Source of the DNA: JADKIH01 sp031385005 | GTDB lineage: Bacteria; Bacteroidota; Bacteroidia; AKYH767-A; 2013-40CM-41-45 | Direction: 5' to 3' | NCBI GenBank assembly: GCA_031385005.1 | Contig: JANNBB010000011.1 | Location: 1 to 64,000, forward strand | Length of the DNA: 64,000 nt | In this document: piece by piece, positions 1-8,297 of the stretch | How positions within the stretch are numbered: the first letter of the stretch is position 1 | Layout: each line of letters starts with the position of its first letter | Notes under the pieces: generated by a model | Database searches by the model: none | Told to the model about the DNA's origin: nothing | Seen by the model: only the letters and a program-made list of their open reading frames with translations | Made by a program: the position numbers and the translations under genes

Positions 1-12
1 ACGCTCTTCCTT

Positions 13-162
13 TCTAATTATGTTACCCCTTCTGGGGTATAATCTTATCACCCCTTCGGGATTCTAATTATGTTACCCCTTCGGGGGTATAATCTTATCA
101 CCCCTTCGGGATTATAATTATGTTACACCTTTGGGGTTAAAATGATATCACCCCTTCGGGGT
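13..162. repeat. Three 50-bp tandem repeats with CCCC-TTCG-GGGG palindromes
   Basis: Three head-to-tail units begin at 13, 63 and 113 with an exact 50-bp period. Each carries two short palindromes of the form acccc-ttc-ggggt or cccc-ttcg-gggg, separated by AT-rich sequence. The first two units are nearly identical and the third has diverged. A further isolated palindrome lies at about 205-219. As RNA the core would be a hairpin closed by a UUCG tetraloop, an unusually stable fold. No spacers of CRISPR type are present. Function is unknown. Confidence 0.85.
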
Positions 163-221
163 TATTATTGTTTTGTCTAATATTCATTTCTTCTATGATT
201 ATATCACCCCTTCGGGGTTAT

Positions 222-614
222 TTTTTTTTATCTTAGGAATAATTTTAAAAATAATTGAAATAATAACCTAAGTATTGGTTTTATGATTTTCGTATAATTG
301 AATGAGACTGCAAAGAAAGCAAATCAAACAATTCAAATTTTATAGCAGATTAGTTTACTGCTTTTAAAAAACTTCATTTATTAATGAAGTTTCTCCAATC
401 ATAATTATTTTAAATTAATAATCATAAATAAAACTCGAAGAGAAATAAATAATTATTTTACACCAATCAATTTATATTATTTTTCCAATTCTTTAATCAA
501 GAAATTAAAAGCAAAATTTTATAGACGTAGTAAATCCATTTACCTTAATAATCGACGATATGTTACTGCCAAGTAAAAAGCCCTATTAATTTTCCAATCG
601 CTAATGGACAAAAT
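222..614. other. AT-rich spacer without recognisable gene
   Basis: This stretch lies between the two palindrome clusters. It is very AT-rich and holds no credible open reading frame, tRNA or terminator that I can see. The upstream neighbour of the window is not visible, so the promoter or terminator content for a gene to the left cannot be judged. Confidence 0.5.
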
Positions 615-850
615 ATTTCCAACCCCGTAGTGGTGAAATGATTATAGCGAAATTATTATCGCATCAATTAAACCATTTCCAACCCCGCAGGGGTGAAATG
701 ATTATAGTGTGAAATTATTATAGCGAAATTATTATCGCATCTATTAAACCATTACCAACCCCGCAGGGGTGAAATGATTATAGGGTGAAATGATTATAGG
801 GTGAAATGATTATAGCGAAATTATTATGGGGTGAAATGTTTATTGAAACA
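615..850. repeat. Cluster of aaccccgcaggggtgaaat palindromic repeats
   Basis: A second palindrome family (acccc-gca-ggggt, followed by gaaatgattatag) recurs at 615, 675 and 751, so the first two copies are 60 bp apart and the third 76 bp further on. A shorter nested repeat, gggtgaaatgattata, is iterated between about 768 and 812. The cluster stops just before the end of the ABC transporter gene at 865, so it lies in the region transcribed downstream of that gene. It resembles REP-like intergenic repeats. Whether it acts in mRNA 3' end formation is inference. Confidence 0.8.
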
Positions 851-864
851 ATTATTGGAAACAA

Positions 865-3800
865 TCACACCCGTTTCCATTTCCATTGTATTATCCTCCT
901 GAAAAAATTCAGGTAGAGCAACAGATAAAGCAAAAGTGTCATCGACCATATCACAAAAATATTGGCCGGCATCGTTCTGTATTGTTCTCCAGCGAAATTT
1001 TTAACGGAAGAAAACAAGGGGGCCTGAAAAAATCGTTCGTTTTTATTGATATGGAAAACAGGTTCGAAGCGCTGAATAATTTTTTCATTCGTCACCACTA
1101 AGCGGTCACGCTGATTGCTGCTTTTTACCATTTCTTCCAAACTCCCGTTTTCGTATTTGTTTTTTTCGTGATTAAACAAAGCCAGTCCTTGTGGCGTGTT
1201 TGTTAATTTGGACAATGTATTTTCTTTTGACTCACTTGCCTGATTAAATCTGTCAATGTAATATTCTTTCAACGAATCCAGTAGCAAACGGGAGTGACGA
1301 GCGATATCTTCTGTAAATTTTTTTTCAAGCAAATTGCCCGGGAAACGAAACCTTCCCGAAGAATGAAGTTTTTCTTCTTCGTTGAAACCATTTGTTAATA
1401 CCGTTAATGGAACTTTAAAAGAATCAGCCGGAGCATTAATGATTAGAAGATGCTCACATTTATCCAGTCGTTCCCGCATGGATGATATCCACCAATCTTT
1501 CTTGTAGGTTGCTCGACTCATAACTGCATCGACTTCAAAGAATTTTTTTTCAAAAGGATTGTTCGCGAATTGTTCTACCGATAAAGCTTCAAAAGCCCAT
1601 CGGGAAGTCATTACATTTCCTATCAGTGGAACTCCTTCTTGTCTGGTTATTGCCGGATTTAATTTCTCAAACCGAACAATCACACCGCTCAATAAAATCT
1701 GTGGAATTAATAAAAATGGGATCAGAATATATATGGTCACTGCCGAATCCAATGCCGCCGAAATATTCAATCCAAGTAGATTGGCAAAGCAGCTTGTCGT
1801 GAATAAGATCAGCCAATAAACAAAATTCATATCGTGGATACCCATTATCGCATTTCCAATAATTACAAATGTTGCCGTTTGAATAGCCGAAACCAAAAAA
1901 AGTAAGCACAACTTACTCAACAAATATCCATTCCTGCTTAGGTGCAGAAATTTTTCTCTCTGCTGAATTTTACGATCCCTGATAATTTCTTCTGCACTCA
2001 CCGATAAGCCAAGGAAAAGAGCGACAATCACACCAATAAAAAGATATGCAGGAAGATTCGGATTACTGTTTAACGTATATTCGGATCCCGAAGAGTACCG
2101 CAAGATGAATCCAAGAATCATTGCCAATATAGGCGCTTCAAGTAGGTTGATCAGAATGTATTGCCTATTGCTTAAGCGGGCAATGAAGTCGCGGATAAAA
2201 AAAATCTTCCACTGATTAAAGGGTGTTGCTTTTGTAAAATTAGGAGGATTGAAATTACTTTGAATTTCCTTTGTAACGATCGGTGCAGATTTTTTATATA
2301 GCTCATTCCATTCTGCAGGAGTAATGCGACGAGATGATGTGCTATGCCCGAATTCATCGACTTCATGTAATTCTAAAATGTTAAATAATTGCTCGGGATT
2401 GATGTTTCCGCAAACCGGGCATTCACTTTGCTCGGCATCCGTCAGGTGAACCTGTCGTTTAAAATAAATCATTGCATCGGATGGATTGCCATAATATACA
2501 GGAAATCCTCCCGTGTCAAGCATGAGTAATTGATCAAACATCCTGAAAATATCCGATGATGGCTGATGAATAACAACGAAAACAAGCTTACCGCTTAAGG
2601 CAAGCTGTTTCAACAGGTCCATCACATTTTCTGCATCACGTGATGAAAGTCCCGATGTGGGTTCATCGACAAATAGTATGGAAGGTTCGCGTACAAGTTC
2701 TAATCCGATATTCAAACGTTTCCTTTGTCCGCCGCTGATCGTCTTATTCAATACATTTCCAACCCGAAGATCTTTTATTTCGTTTAGTCCTAGTGAATCT
2801 AATACGTCGTCTACTTTTTTCCTGATTTCTATATCGCCCAGATCCCCATAACACAATCTGGTATTGTAATATAAATTCTGAAATACGGTAAGTTCTTCTA
2901 TCAACAAATCATCTTGCGGAATATTTCCAACAAGACCCTGGTGTTTACCATCTTTTCTGAAAAGATCCGCTCCATTTACTTGTATGGTTCCGGAAGTTGG
3001 AGCGTTGCTGCCATTCAGAATATTTAACAAGGTCGATTTTCCTGCACCGCTTCCTCCCATAACTCCCGCCAATGTTCCTGATTCTACATTAAAAGATAAA
3101 GAGTGAAGCCCCTTTTTTCCATTTGAAAAAACATATTCCAGATCATTCACCGAAAAACTAAAAGATTCCTGCTCTCCGGACACCAGAAAATTGCGGATAA
3201 TGTTGGAAAAATAAAGTGGCTGCATCTTTTGACTCCTTACCACAGCACCTTGAGCAAGAACGGTAACTTTTGAATAACCTGTCGGCTGTCCGTTTACCGT
3301 TATCGGATCTTCACCGATGTAGCGAAGAAAGAGTACTTGAGCCCGTTTCATAAAAACGAAAACCAAGGTACCGTCAAGGTCTTCGCGAATCATGGAGTGG
3401 GCATGACTAAAACTTCCCTCCTGTTTCGATGAAACAAATAAAGATAATGGTGAATCAAGCGAATCGGAATTAAAATTGAACGATGCCAATGCCAAACATA
3501 ATTTCGCTTCTTCCGGTTCAATCGTAAAAACGGTAGCTACTGTTTCTAAAAATTCTTTTTCCTCATCGGTGATTGCCGCCTGAGCCGAAGACATGAATTC
3601 CGCCAGTCGGATGAAAACAATAAACTTCTGACGAGTGTTGAGTTCTTTATTTATCTCCGTGCATATACGAAGCATTTTTACCGAGCCACCTGAAATTTTT
3701 TTCTTCGCCCGCATACTGTCATCGCCCCCTTCGAAGCGAATAACAAATGAATCATATAATAGAAGATATTCCTGAACGCGCTGTAGGCTAATTTGCTGGT

Positions 3801-3903
3801 GCAGAAATTCTTCAACAGCACTGCGACTTTGCAAGGTCAATCGCTCGAGTGTTGCTCCGATTGCAAACAATTGCATCAACGCCTGTAATATCCGTTCACT
3901 CAT
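865..3903 (-). CDS. ABC-2 type transporter with fused ATPase and permease, TerB-like N-terminal region
   Basis: This 1012-residue protein joins an ABC ATPase to an integral membrane permease in ABCG (White) order. Residues about 1-145 are helical and resemble a TerB-like domain (a LAEFMSS...ITDEEKEFLETVA pattern). Residues about 170-240 contain ITVNGQP and LYFS and recall an FHA-like beta fold. The ATPase has Walker A GGSGAGKS (283-290), signature ISGGQ (389-393), Walker B ILFVDEPT (409-416) and the switch His446. A CPVCG motif at 495-499 may bind metal. Hydrophobic segments lie at about 590-605, 618-635, 663-690, 697-745 and near the C-terminus (about 980-1000). The substrate is unknown; lipid or glycan export would fit the family but is inference. 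Confidence 0.85.
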   Translation of the reverse strand: MSERILQALMQLFAIGATLERLTLQSRSAVEEFLHQQISLQRVQEYLLLYDSFVIRFEGGDDSMRAKKKISGGSVKMLRICTEINKELNTRQKFIVFIRLAEFMSSAQAAITDEEKEFLETVATVFTIEPEEAKLCLALASFNFNSDSLDSPLSLFVSSKQEGSFSHAHSMIREDLDGTLVFVFMKRAQVLFLRYIGEDPITVNGQPTGYSKVTVLAQGAVVRSQKMQPLYFSNIIRNFLVSGEQESFSFSVNDLEYVFSNGKKGLHSLSFNVESGTLAGVMGGSGAGKSTLLNILNGSNAPTSGTIQVNGADLFRKDGKHQGLVGNIPQDDLLIEELTVFQNLYYNTRLCYGDLGDIEIRKKVDDVLDSLGLNEIKDLRVGNVLNKTISGGQRKRLNIGLELVREPSILFVDEPTSGLSSRDAENVMDLLKQLALSGKLVFVVIHQPSSDIFRMFDQLLMLDTGGFPVYYGNPSDAMIYFKRQVHLTDAEQSECPVCGNINPEQLFNILELHEVDEFGHSTSSRRITPAEWNELYKKSAPIVTKEIQSNFNPPNFTKATPFNQWKIFFIRDFIARLSNRQYILINLLEAPILAMILGFILRYSSGSEYTLNSNPNLPAYLFIGVIVALFLGLSVSAEEIIRDRKIQQREKFLHLSRNGYLLSKLCLLFLVSAIQTATFVIIGNAIMGIHDMNFVYWLILFTTSCFANLLGLNISAALDSAVTIYILIPFLLIPQILLSGVIVRFEKLNPAITRQEGVPLIGNVMTSRWAFEALSVEQFANNPFEKKFFEVDAVMSRATYKKDWWISSMRERLDKCEHLLIINAPADSFKVPLTVLTNGFNEEEKLHSSGRFRFPGNLLEKKFTEDIARHSRLLLDSLKEYYIDRFNQASESKENTLSKLTNTPQGLALFNHEKNKYENGSLEEMVKSSNQRDRLVVTNEKIIQRFEPVFHINKNERFFQAPLFSSVKNFAGEQYRTMPANIFVIWSMTLLLYLLLYLNFFRRIIQWKWKRV

Positions 3904-3953
3904 ATTTTTTGCTCAGGATTTTTTACAATATCAAAATATTTTTTTTAATCAGA

Positions 3954-3983
3954 AAAAAAAAGCCACGATTTCCGTGGCTTTTA
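3954..3983 (-). terminator. Intrinsic terminator of the 4004-4864 lipoprotein gene
   Basis: A 7-bp perfect stem (agccacg / cgtggct, arms 3961-3967 and 3973-3979) with a 5-nt loop is followed on the minus strand by a run of Ts (the A run at 3954-3960). It sits directly after the stop of the lipoprotein gene and before the start of the ABC transporter gene, so it should separate the two transcripts. Confidence 0.75.
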
Positions 3984-4003
3984 ATATTATTTATTTTCTT
4001 TAA

Positions 4004-4864
4004 TTATTTTGTCAAATCGTTACGTACAGGAGCAATGACCAGACTCAGCTTTTGCATCGATACTTTGTTGAGATCTTCTACCGTTTTAACTTCATCGAAA
4101 GCCGCTTTAATTGTTTTTAACTGAGCTAGAAATGCTGCAGAACTTGGATATTTTGTCAGATCAGAGAATAAATTGATTAAATTTTCAAGATAAAGTTTCT
4201 GGTTGAATATTTTTTGAAACATATCTGCATTTGCAGGTGTGCGATCAGCAGTTTTCATCAATTCCACACTCAGATATTGTGCTTCTATTATGCTGCCTGC
4301 AAGAACGTGAGCTGCAACTTCTACGCGACGATTGGAGCGGAGATAATTATCTGTCTCCGAATAAGCACGATCAATTATTTTCAACAATGAATCTTTGTTT
4401 TGTTCATTGTCCATAAAGCTGGAAGTAAAGCGATCAAACGTCTCCTGGACACTTAACTTCTCTGCCATTTTTTTAGTTGTAGAATAGTAGTCAAGCAAAT
4501 CCTGATTCTGTCCGTAAAATGCTGCATAAGCCATATCGATTCCATAGATACCATAATTCACGGCTTTTTTAAAACCGGAAGAATAATCGCTTGCCTTATC
4601 AGCAGGATTCAATAAGTCTTTATTGAAGGGTACTTTGTTTTTATAAATAGCATTTATCATATCCATTGGCGATGGTAAATTTGCCAATGTATAAAAGAAC
4701 TTAAAGTCGAGCCTTTCTTCTGCTTTACGAGTTGCAGAATCTTTAACCATTCCTACAGTGTCAGAAAATTCATCCGTAGTAGCTTCCGGTTTTTTGGTAT
4801 TGCATGCAACAGCTACTAAGCAAATTGCAGAAAAGAGAATCAGTTTTGAAAGTTGGTTTTTCAT
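4004..4864 (-). CDS. Putative lipoprotein of unknown function
   Basis: I place the start at the ATG at 4864 rather than the in-frame codon at 4882, because it begins directly with MKNQLSK and a hydrophobic stretch ending in the lipobox-like VAVAC before NTKK. The mature protein of about 260 residues is mostly helical and charged, with many Lys, Asp and Ser residues. No enzymatic motif is visible and I do not recognise the family. A lipid-anchored periplasmic helical-repeat protein is likely. It is transcribed alone, with its own promoter at 4880-4909 and a terminator downstream. Confidence 0.8.
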   Translation of the reverse strand: MKNQLSKLILFSAICLVAVACNTKKPEATTDEFSDTVGMVKDSATRKAEERLDFKFFYTLANLPSPMDMINAIYKNKVPFNKDLLNPADKASDYSSGFKKAVNYGIYGIDMAYAAFYGQNQDLLDYYSTTKKMAEKLSVQETFDRFTSSFMDNEQNKDSLLKIIDRAYSETDNYLRSNRRVEVAAHVLAGSIIEAQYLSVELMKTADRTPANADMFQKIFNQKLYLENLINLFSDLTKYPSSAAFLAQLKTIKAAFDEVKTVEDLNKVSMQKLSLVIAPVRNDLTK

Positions 4865-4879
4865 AAAAAGATGTTTGTG

Positions 4880-4909
4880 CAAAAATAGAAAGGTTTGCTT
4901 AAAATCAAA
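4880..4909 (-). promoter_or_regulatory. Bacteroidota-type promoter for the 4864 lipoprotein gene
   Basis: Read on the minus strand, TTTG (4909-4906) is followed after 18 nt by TATTTTTG (4887-4880), matching the -33 TTG / -7 TAnnTTTG consensus of the primary sigma factor in this phylum. The start codon is 15 nt further on, which gives a short leader. Confidence 0.5.
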
Positions 4910-5029
4910 GAAAAAACGCTTTAATATCTAAATTATGGCAATTTTCAGCATTTTGTGACTTGGTTAACCTATTCAGACAAGGAGATTTGCTGAATGGTAA
5001 TCGAACAAACAGAAACCGGCAGGTTTGGT

Positions 5030-5037
5030 TATCTTTG
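5030..5037 (+). promoter_or_regulatory. Candidate -7 element before dCMP deaminase
   Basis: TATCTTTG fits the Bacteroidota TAnnTTTG -7 consensus. It ends only 5 nt before the preferred ATG at 5043, so the transcript would be leaderless or nearly so. I see no clear TTG -33 element at the expected distance. The site also argues against the TTG start at 5025. Confidence 0.4.
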
Positions 5038-5042
5038 CCTTT

Positions 5043-5522
5043 ATGAATCGACCCGGATTTGATGAAATTTATATGGAACTGGCTCAGAATCTTGCCCGAA
5101 AATCACATTGTGTCAAGATGAAAGTTGGTTCTGTCCTTACCAAGGATACCCGAATCGTTTCAATCGGTTACAATGGTCCACCTGCAGGTACTCATAACTG
5201 CGATGAAGAATGGCCTGAAACAGGTTGTCCGCGCGACAGTAAAGGAAGCTGTTCTTTAGCCCTCCATGCCGAGCAAAATGCAATTTTATATGCTTCAAAA
5301 AACGGTGTGCCTTTGGATGGCTGTACGCTCTATATAACCCTGTCGCCATGCCTTCCCTGTGCCCGCATCATTTTTTCCGTTGGCATTAAAAAAGTTATTT
5401 TTCTCAATTCTTATGCGGAATACAAAGGAATTGGGACGGATGAAGGCGTTGATTTTCTTCGGCGTTTTGGTGTAGAGGTATTTAAATATGACAAAAAAGA
5501 TACTTTGTTCGAGAAGAATTGA
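5043..5522 (+). CDS. dCMP deaminase family protein
   Basis: This 159-residue zinc-dependent deaminase probably converts dCMP to dUMP for thymidylate synthesis in the cytoplasm. The zinc site is complete: H75-A-E77, with Glu77 as proton shuttle, and SPCLPC with Cys103 and Cys106. Length and the N-terminal SHCVKMKVGSVLT and GYNGPPAG motifs fit the ComEB/dCMP deaminase family. The ATG at 5043 is preferred to the TTG at 5025 because a promoter -7 element overlaps the longer version. An S41 protease follows after about 260 nt. Confidence 0.9.
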   Translation: MNRPGFDEIYMELAQNLARKSHCVKMKVGSVLTKDTRIVSIGYNGPPAGTHNCDEEWPETGCPRDSKGSCSLALHAEQNAILYASKNGVPLDGCTLYITLSPCLPCARIIFSVGIKKVIFLNSYAEYKGIGTDEGVDFLRRFGVEVFKYDKKDTLFEKN

Positions 5523-5781
5523 TTAGTGGACTACAAGCATCACTCAAATCCAAAAATAATTATTACTTCATCGTCTATACCTAAACTTGTTCTCTGTTGC
5601 TGCCAATTTATGTAACCCCGGTATTCTAAAATTCAGCTTGTGTGTTTTTGGAACACAAAAAGACATAAGCAACCCGATTTTCAGGTTAATAGTTTAACAA
5701 ACATTAATACATCTTCTTTACAACTTTATTTTAAAAAAACAGTTTAATGAAGATCAATCTACATCAACTAAAATAAATTAA

Positions 5782-7401
5782 GTGAATAAATTAAAAATCT
5801 GGCTTCCTTTCCTTTTTATGGCTCTCTTGGCTGCCGGTATATTTATTGGAATACACATGAACGAGCCTTATCGTCAAGCGAGGTCTTTCTTTTCATTTAA
5901 AACAGGTCAATTCAATAAAATCAACGACATCATCAATTATATAAATCAGGAATATGTCGATACTGTAAATCAAAAAAGGCTTGTTGAAAATACCATCGAA
6001 GATCTGCTTCATCAGCTTGATCCACATTCGGCTTATATTCCTGCCGATGATTTACAAGCTACGAACGAACCGTTAGAAGGAAACTTTGATGGTATTGGTG
6101 TTGAGTTTCATGTTCAAAACGATACGATAATGGTGGTCACCGCAATCTCCGGTGGTCCTTCCGATGCTTTGGGAATTCAACCGGGCGACAGAATAATTAA
6201 TGTCGAGGGAAAAAATGTTGCCAATATTCATATCACCAACTCACAGGTAATGCAATCCCTACGCGGCCCCGGTGGAACGAAAGTAAAAGTAACTATTTTA
6301 AGAAACAGAAAAAATATCGATTACACTATCACCAGAGGGAAAATTCCGATTCGTAGTGTGGATGTTTCCTATATGCTTAACTCGGAAACAGGATACATCA
6401 AAGTCAGCCATTTCGGAGATAAAACCTATGAAGAATACCTCGAAAGTTTTATGAAGCTAAACGAAAGCGGAATGAAAAATCTGGTCTTGGATTTGCGCGG
6501 AAACCCGGGAGGATATTTAAAAACAGCCATTCAACTTGCGGATGAATTTTTGCCACAAAATAAATTAATCGTTTATACCGAAGGCCGTTCTCGTCCCCGT
6601 GAAGTTTATAAAGCAACATCACGCGGACTGTTTGAAGAAGGCGGCTTAGTTGTTTTAATTGATGAAGGAAGTGCTTCTGCCAGTGAAATCGTTTCCGGTG
6701 CATTACAGGACTGGGATCGTGCTACAATTATCGGAAGACGATCGTTTGGAAAAGGGCTCGTTCAAGAACAAAGTGAATTTCCGGATGGCTCCGCTGTTCG
6801 CCTTACTATTGCCCGATATTACACGCCTACGGGACGCTGCATACAAAAGCCCTATACCGGAAATTATGAGCAATATGAAAATGAACTTTACGAAAGAATG
6901 AAGAAAGGTGAACTACTTTCTTCGGATAGTATTCATTTTTCGGACTCATTAAAATTTACCACTCCTGGTGGAAAAGTTGTTTTTGGAGGTGGTGGAATTA
7001 TGCCTGATATTTTCGTCGGTTTAGATACCCTCGGTACTTCAGGTTATTTATCTTCCATTAGCAGTAAAGGTCTTATTTCTGAATTCGCTTATGATTACCT
7101 GGATAATAACAGGTCGTCTTTTCAAAAGTTCAAACTTTTCGAAGATTTTAACCGATCTTTTATTGTCAGCGATCAACTCATGAATAAGTTTGTTTCTTAT
7201 GCCGAAAAAAATGGTGTCAAACCTGATCAGGAGGGTATCCAGACTTCTTCGGAGATAATTCGTACGCAGATTAAGGCACTTATTGCTCGCCAAATATGGA
7301 AGAATGAGGGCTTTTATTCTGTTATCCATACCTTGGATAATACTCTTAAGAAAGCAGTTGACCTGGTCGAAAAGAAACAAGTAGCTTTCAAAGGGAGCTG
7401 A
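5782..7401 (+). CDS. S41 family C-terminal processing peptidase (CtpA-like)
   Basis: A 539-residue serine protease anchored by an N-terminal membrane segment (about residues 7-25), facing the periplasm. A PDZ domain covers about residues 100-180 and contains GIQPGDRIINVEG. The protease domain carries the Ser-Lys dyad: Ser299 in GSASASEI and Lys324 in SFGKGLVQ, 25 residues apart as in the family. The start codon is GTG. Such proteases trim or degrade envelope proteins from their C-terminus. A second, diverged paralogue is encoded at 29764. Confidence 0.92.
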   Translation: MNKLKIWLPFLFMALLAAGIFIGIHMNEPYRQARSFFSFKTGQFNKINDIINYINQEYVDTVNQKRLVENTIEDLLHQLDPHSAYIPADDLQATNEPLEGNFDGIGVEFHVQNDTIMVVTAISGGPSDALGIQPGDRIINVEGKNVANIHITNSQVMQSLRGPGGTKVKVTILRNRKNIDYTITRGKIPIRSVDVSYMLNSETGYIKVSHFGDKTYEEYLESFMKLNESGMKNLVLDLRGNPGGYLKTAIQLADEFLPQNKLIVYTEGRSRPREVYKATSRGLFEEGGLVVLIDEGSASASEIVSGALQDWDRATIIGRRSFGKGLVQEQSEFPDGSAVRLTIARYYTPTGRCIQKPYTGNYEQYENELYERMKKGELLSSDSIHFSDSLKFTTPGGKVVFGGGGIMPDIFVGLDTLGTSGYLSSISSKGLISEFAYDYLDNNRSSFQKFKLFEDFNRSFIVSDQLMNKFVSYAEKNGVKPDQEGIQTSSEIIRTQIKALIARQIWKNEGFYSVIHTLDNTLKKAVDLVEKKQVAFKGS

Positions 7402-7517
7402 TTTTAAACGTATTTTTTAATGTGCACTGTTTTTTACTAATTTCATAATATTCAGTAAACCAAATTGTTTACGAATTTATGTACCGGATCATTTTTTGAT
7501 TGCAATGAACGGGCAAG

Positions 7518-7545
7518 TTGTTTCCATTTCTATTCAGTACCTTTG
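7518..7545 (+). promoter_or_regulatory. Bacteroidota-type promoter for superoxide dismutase
   Basis: TTG (7518-7520) and TACCTTTG (7538-7545) are separated by 17 nt, close to the usual -33/-7 spacing. The start codon follows 21 nt after the -7 element. This supports translation from 7567 rather than from the in-frame codon at 7465, which would lie upstream of the promoter. Confidence 0.5.
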
Positions 7546-7566
7546 TGGAAATTAAAAAAAATTATC

Positions 7567-8175
7567 ATGGCTTTTGAACTTCCCAAACTTTCTTATGCTT
7601 ACACAGCGCTTGAACCTCATATTGATGCTCGCACGATGGAAATCCATCACAGTAAACATCATCAAGCTTATGTAACAAATCTCAACAATGCAATTGCCGG
7701 AACTGAAATGGAAAAAATGTCCATCGAAGATATCTGCCGCAATATTTCAAAATATCCTGCTCCTGTACGCAACAATGGCGGGGGTCATTACAATCACTCT
7801 CTTTTCTGGAATCTAATGAAGCAGGGTGGAGGTGGTAACCCGACCGGCAAAATTGCCGAAGCCATTAATGCTGCTTTTGGAACTTTTGAAGAGTTTAAAA
7901 CAAAGTTCAACAACGCCGGAATCACCCGATTCGGTAGTGGTTGGGCTTGGTTAACTGTTGGAGCAGATAAAAAGCTGGCTATTAGCTCGACTCCAAATCA
8001 GGATAATCCCCTCATGGATATCGCAGAAACAAAAGGCGCTCCTGTTCTGGCTCTCGATGTTTGGGAACATGCCTATTATCTTAACTACCAAAATCGCCGA
8101 CCGGATTATGTAAATGCCTGGTGGAATGTAGTAAATTGGGAAGAAGCAAGCCGCAGGTTTTCTGAAGCCATGTAA
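7567..8175 (+). CDS. Superoxide dismutase, Mn/Fe type
   Basis: This 202-residue enzyme dismutates superoxide to peroxide and oxygen. Metal ligands are His27, His77, Asp164 (in DVWEHAYYL) and His168. The NGGGHYNHSLFW motif resembles the Mn-type sequence, but metal use in this phylum is often cambialistic, so Mn versus Fe cannot be decided. There is no signal peptide, so it is cytoplasmic. The start at ATG 7567 gives the standard N-terminus MAFELPKLSY; an in-frame extension to 7465 has no family support. A strong terminator follows at 8255-8297. Confidence 0.95.
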   Translation: MAFELPKLSYAYTALEPHIDARTMEIHHSKHHQAYVTNLNNAIAGTEMEKMSIEDICRNISKYPAPVRNNGGGHYNHSLFWNLMKQGGGGNPTGKIAEAINAAFGTFEEFKTKFNNAGITRFGSGWAWLTVGADKKLAISSTPNQDNPLMDIAETKGAPVLALDVWEHAYYLNYQNRRPDYVNAWWNVVNWEEASRRFSEAM

Positions 8176-8254
8176 AAACACATAGATTGTTTTTGACATT
8201 TTTAAGTCACAAACTTTTCTCTGATGTTTTTCATCAAACACCTACAACATTTTA

Positions 8255-8297
8255 GGATAACCTGCGTTTAGACCCCTATGCAGGTTATCCCTTTTTT
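8255..8297 (+). terminator. Terminator of the superoxide dismutase gene, overlapping the next ORF start
   Basis: An 11-bp perfect inverted repeat (ggataacctgc, 8255-8265; gcaggttatcc, 8280-8290) with a 14-nt loop is followed by CTTTTTT (8291-8297). This is a textbook intrinsic terminator. It covers the ATG at 8278, the most upstream start of the AsmA-like gene. Confidence 0.75.

Noticed and set aside
13..162. CRISPR array
   Set aside because: The 50-bp units repeat entirely, with no unique spacers between conserved repeats, and no cas genes are present.
7465..7566. N-terminal extension of superoxide dismutase
   Set aside because: It lies upstream of the promoter elements and has no counterpart in the family; the usual N-terminus begins at 7567.
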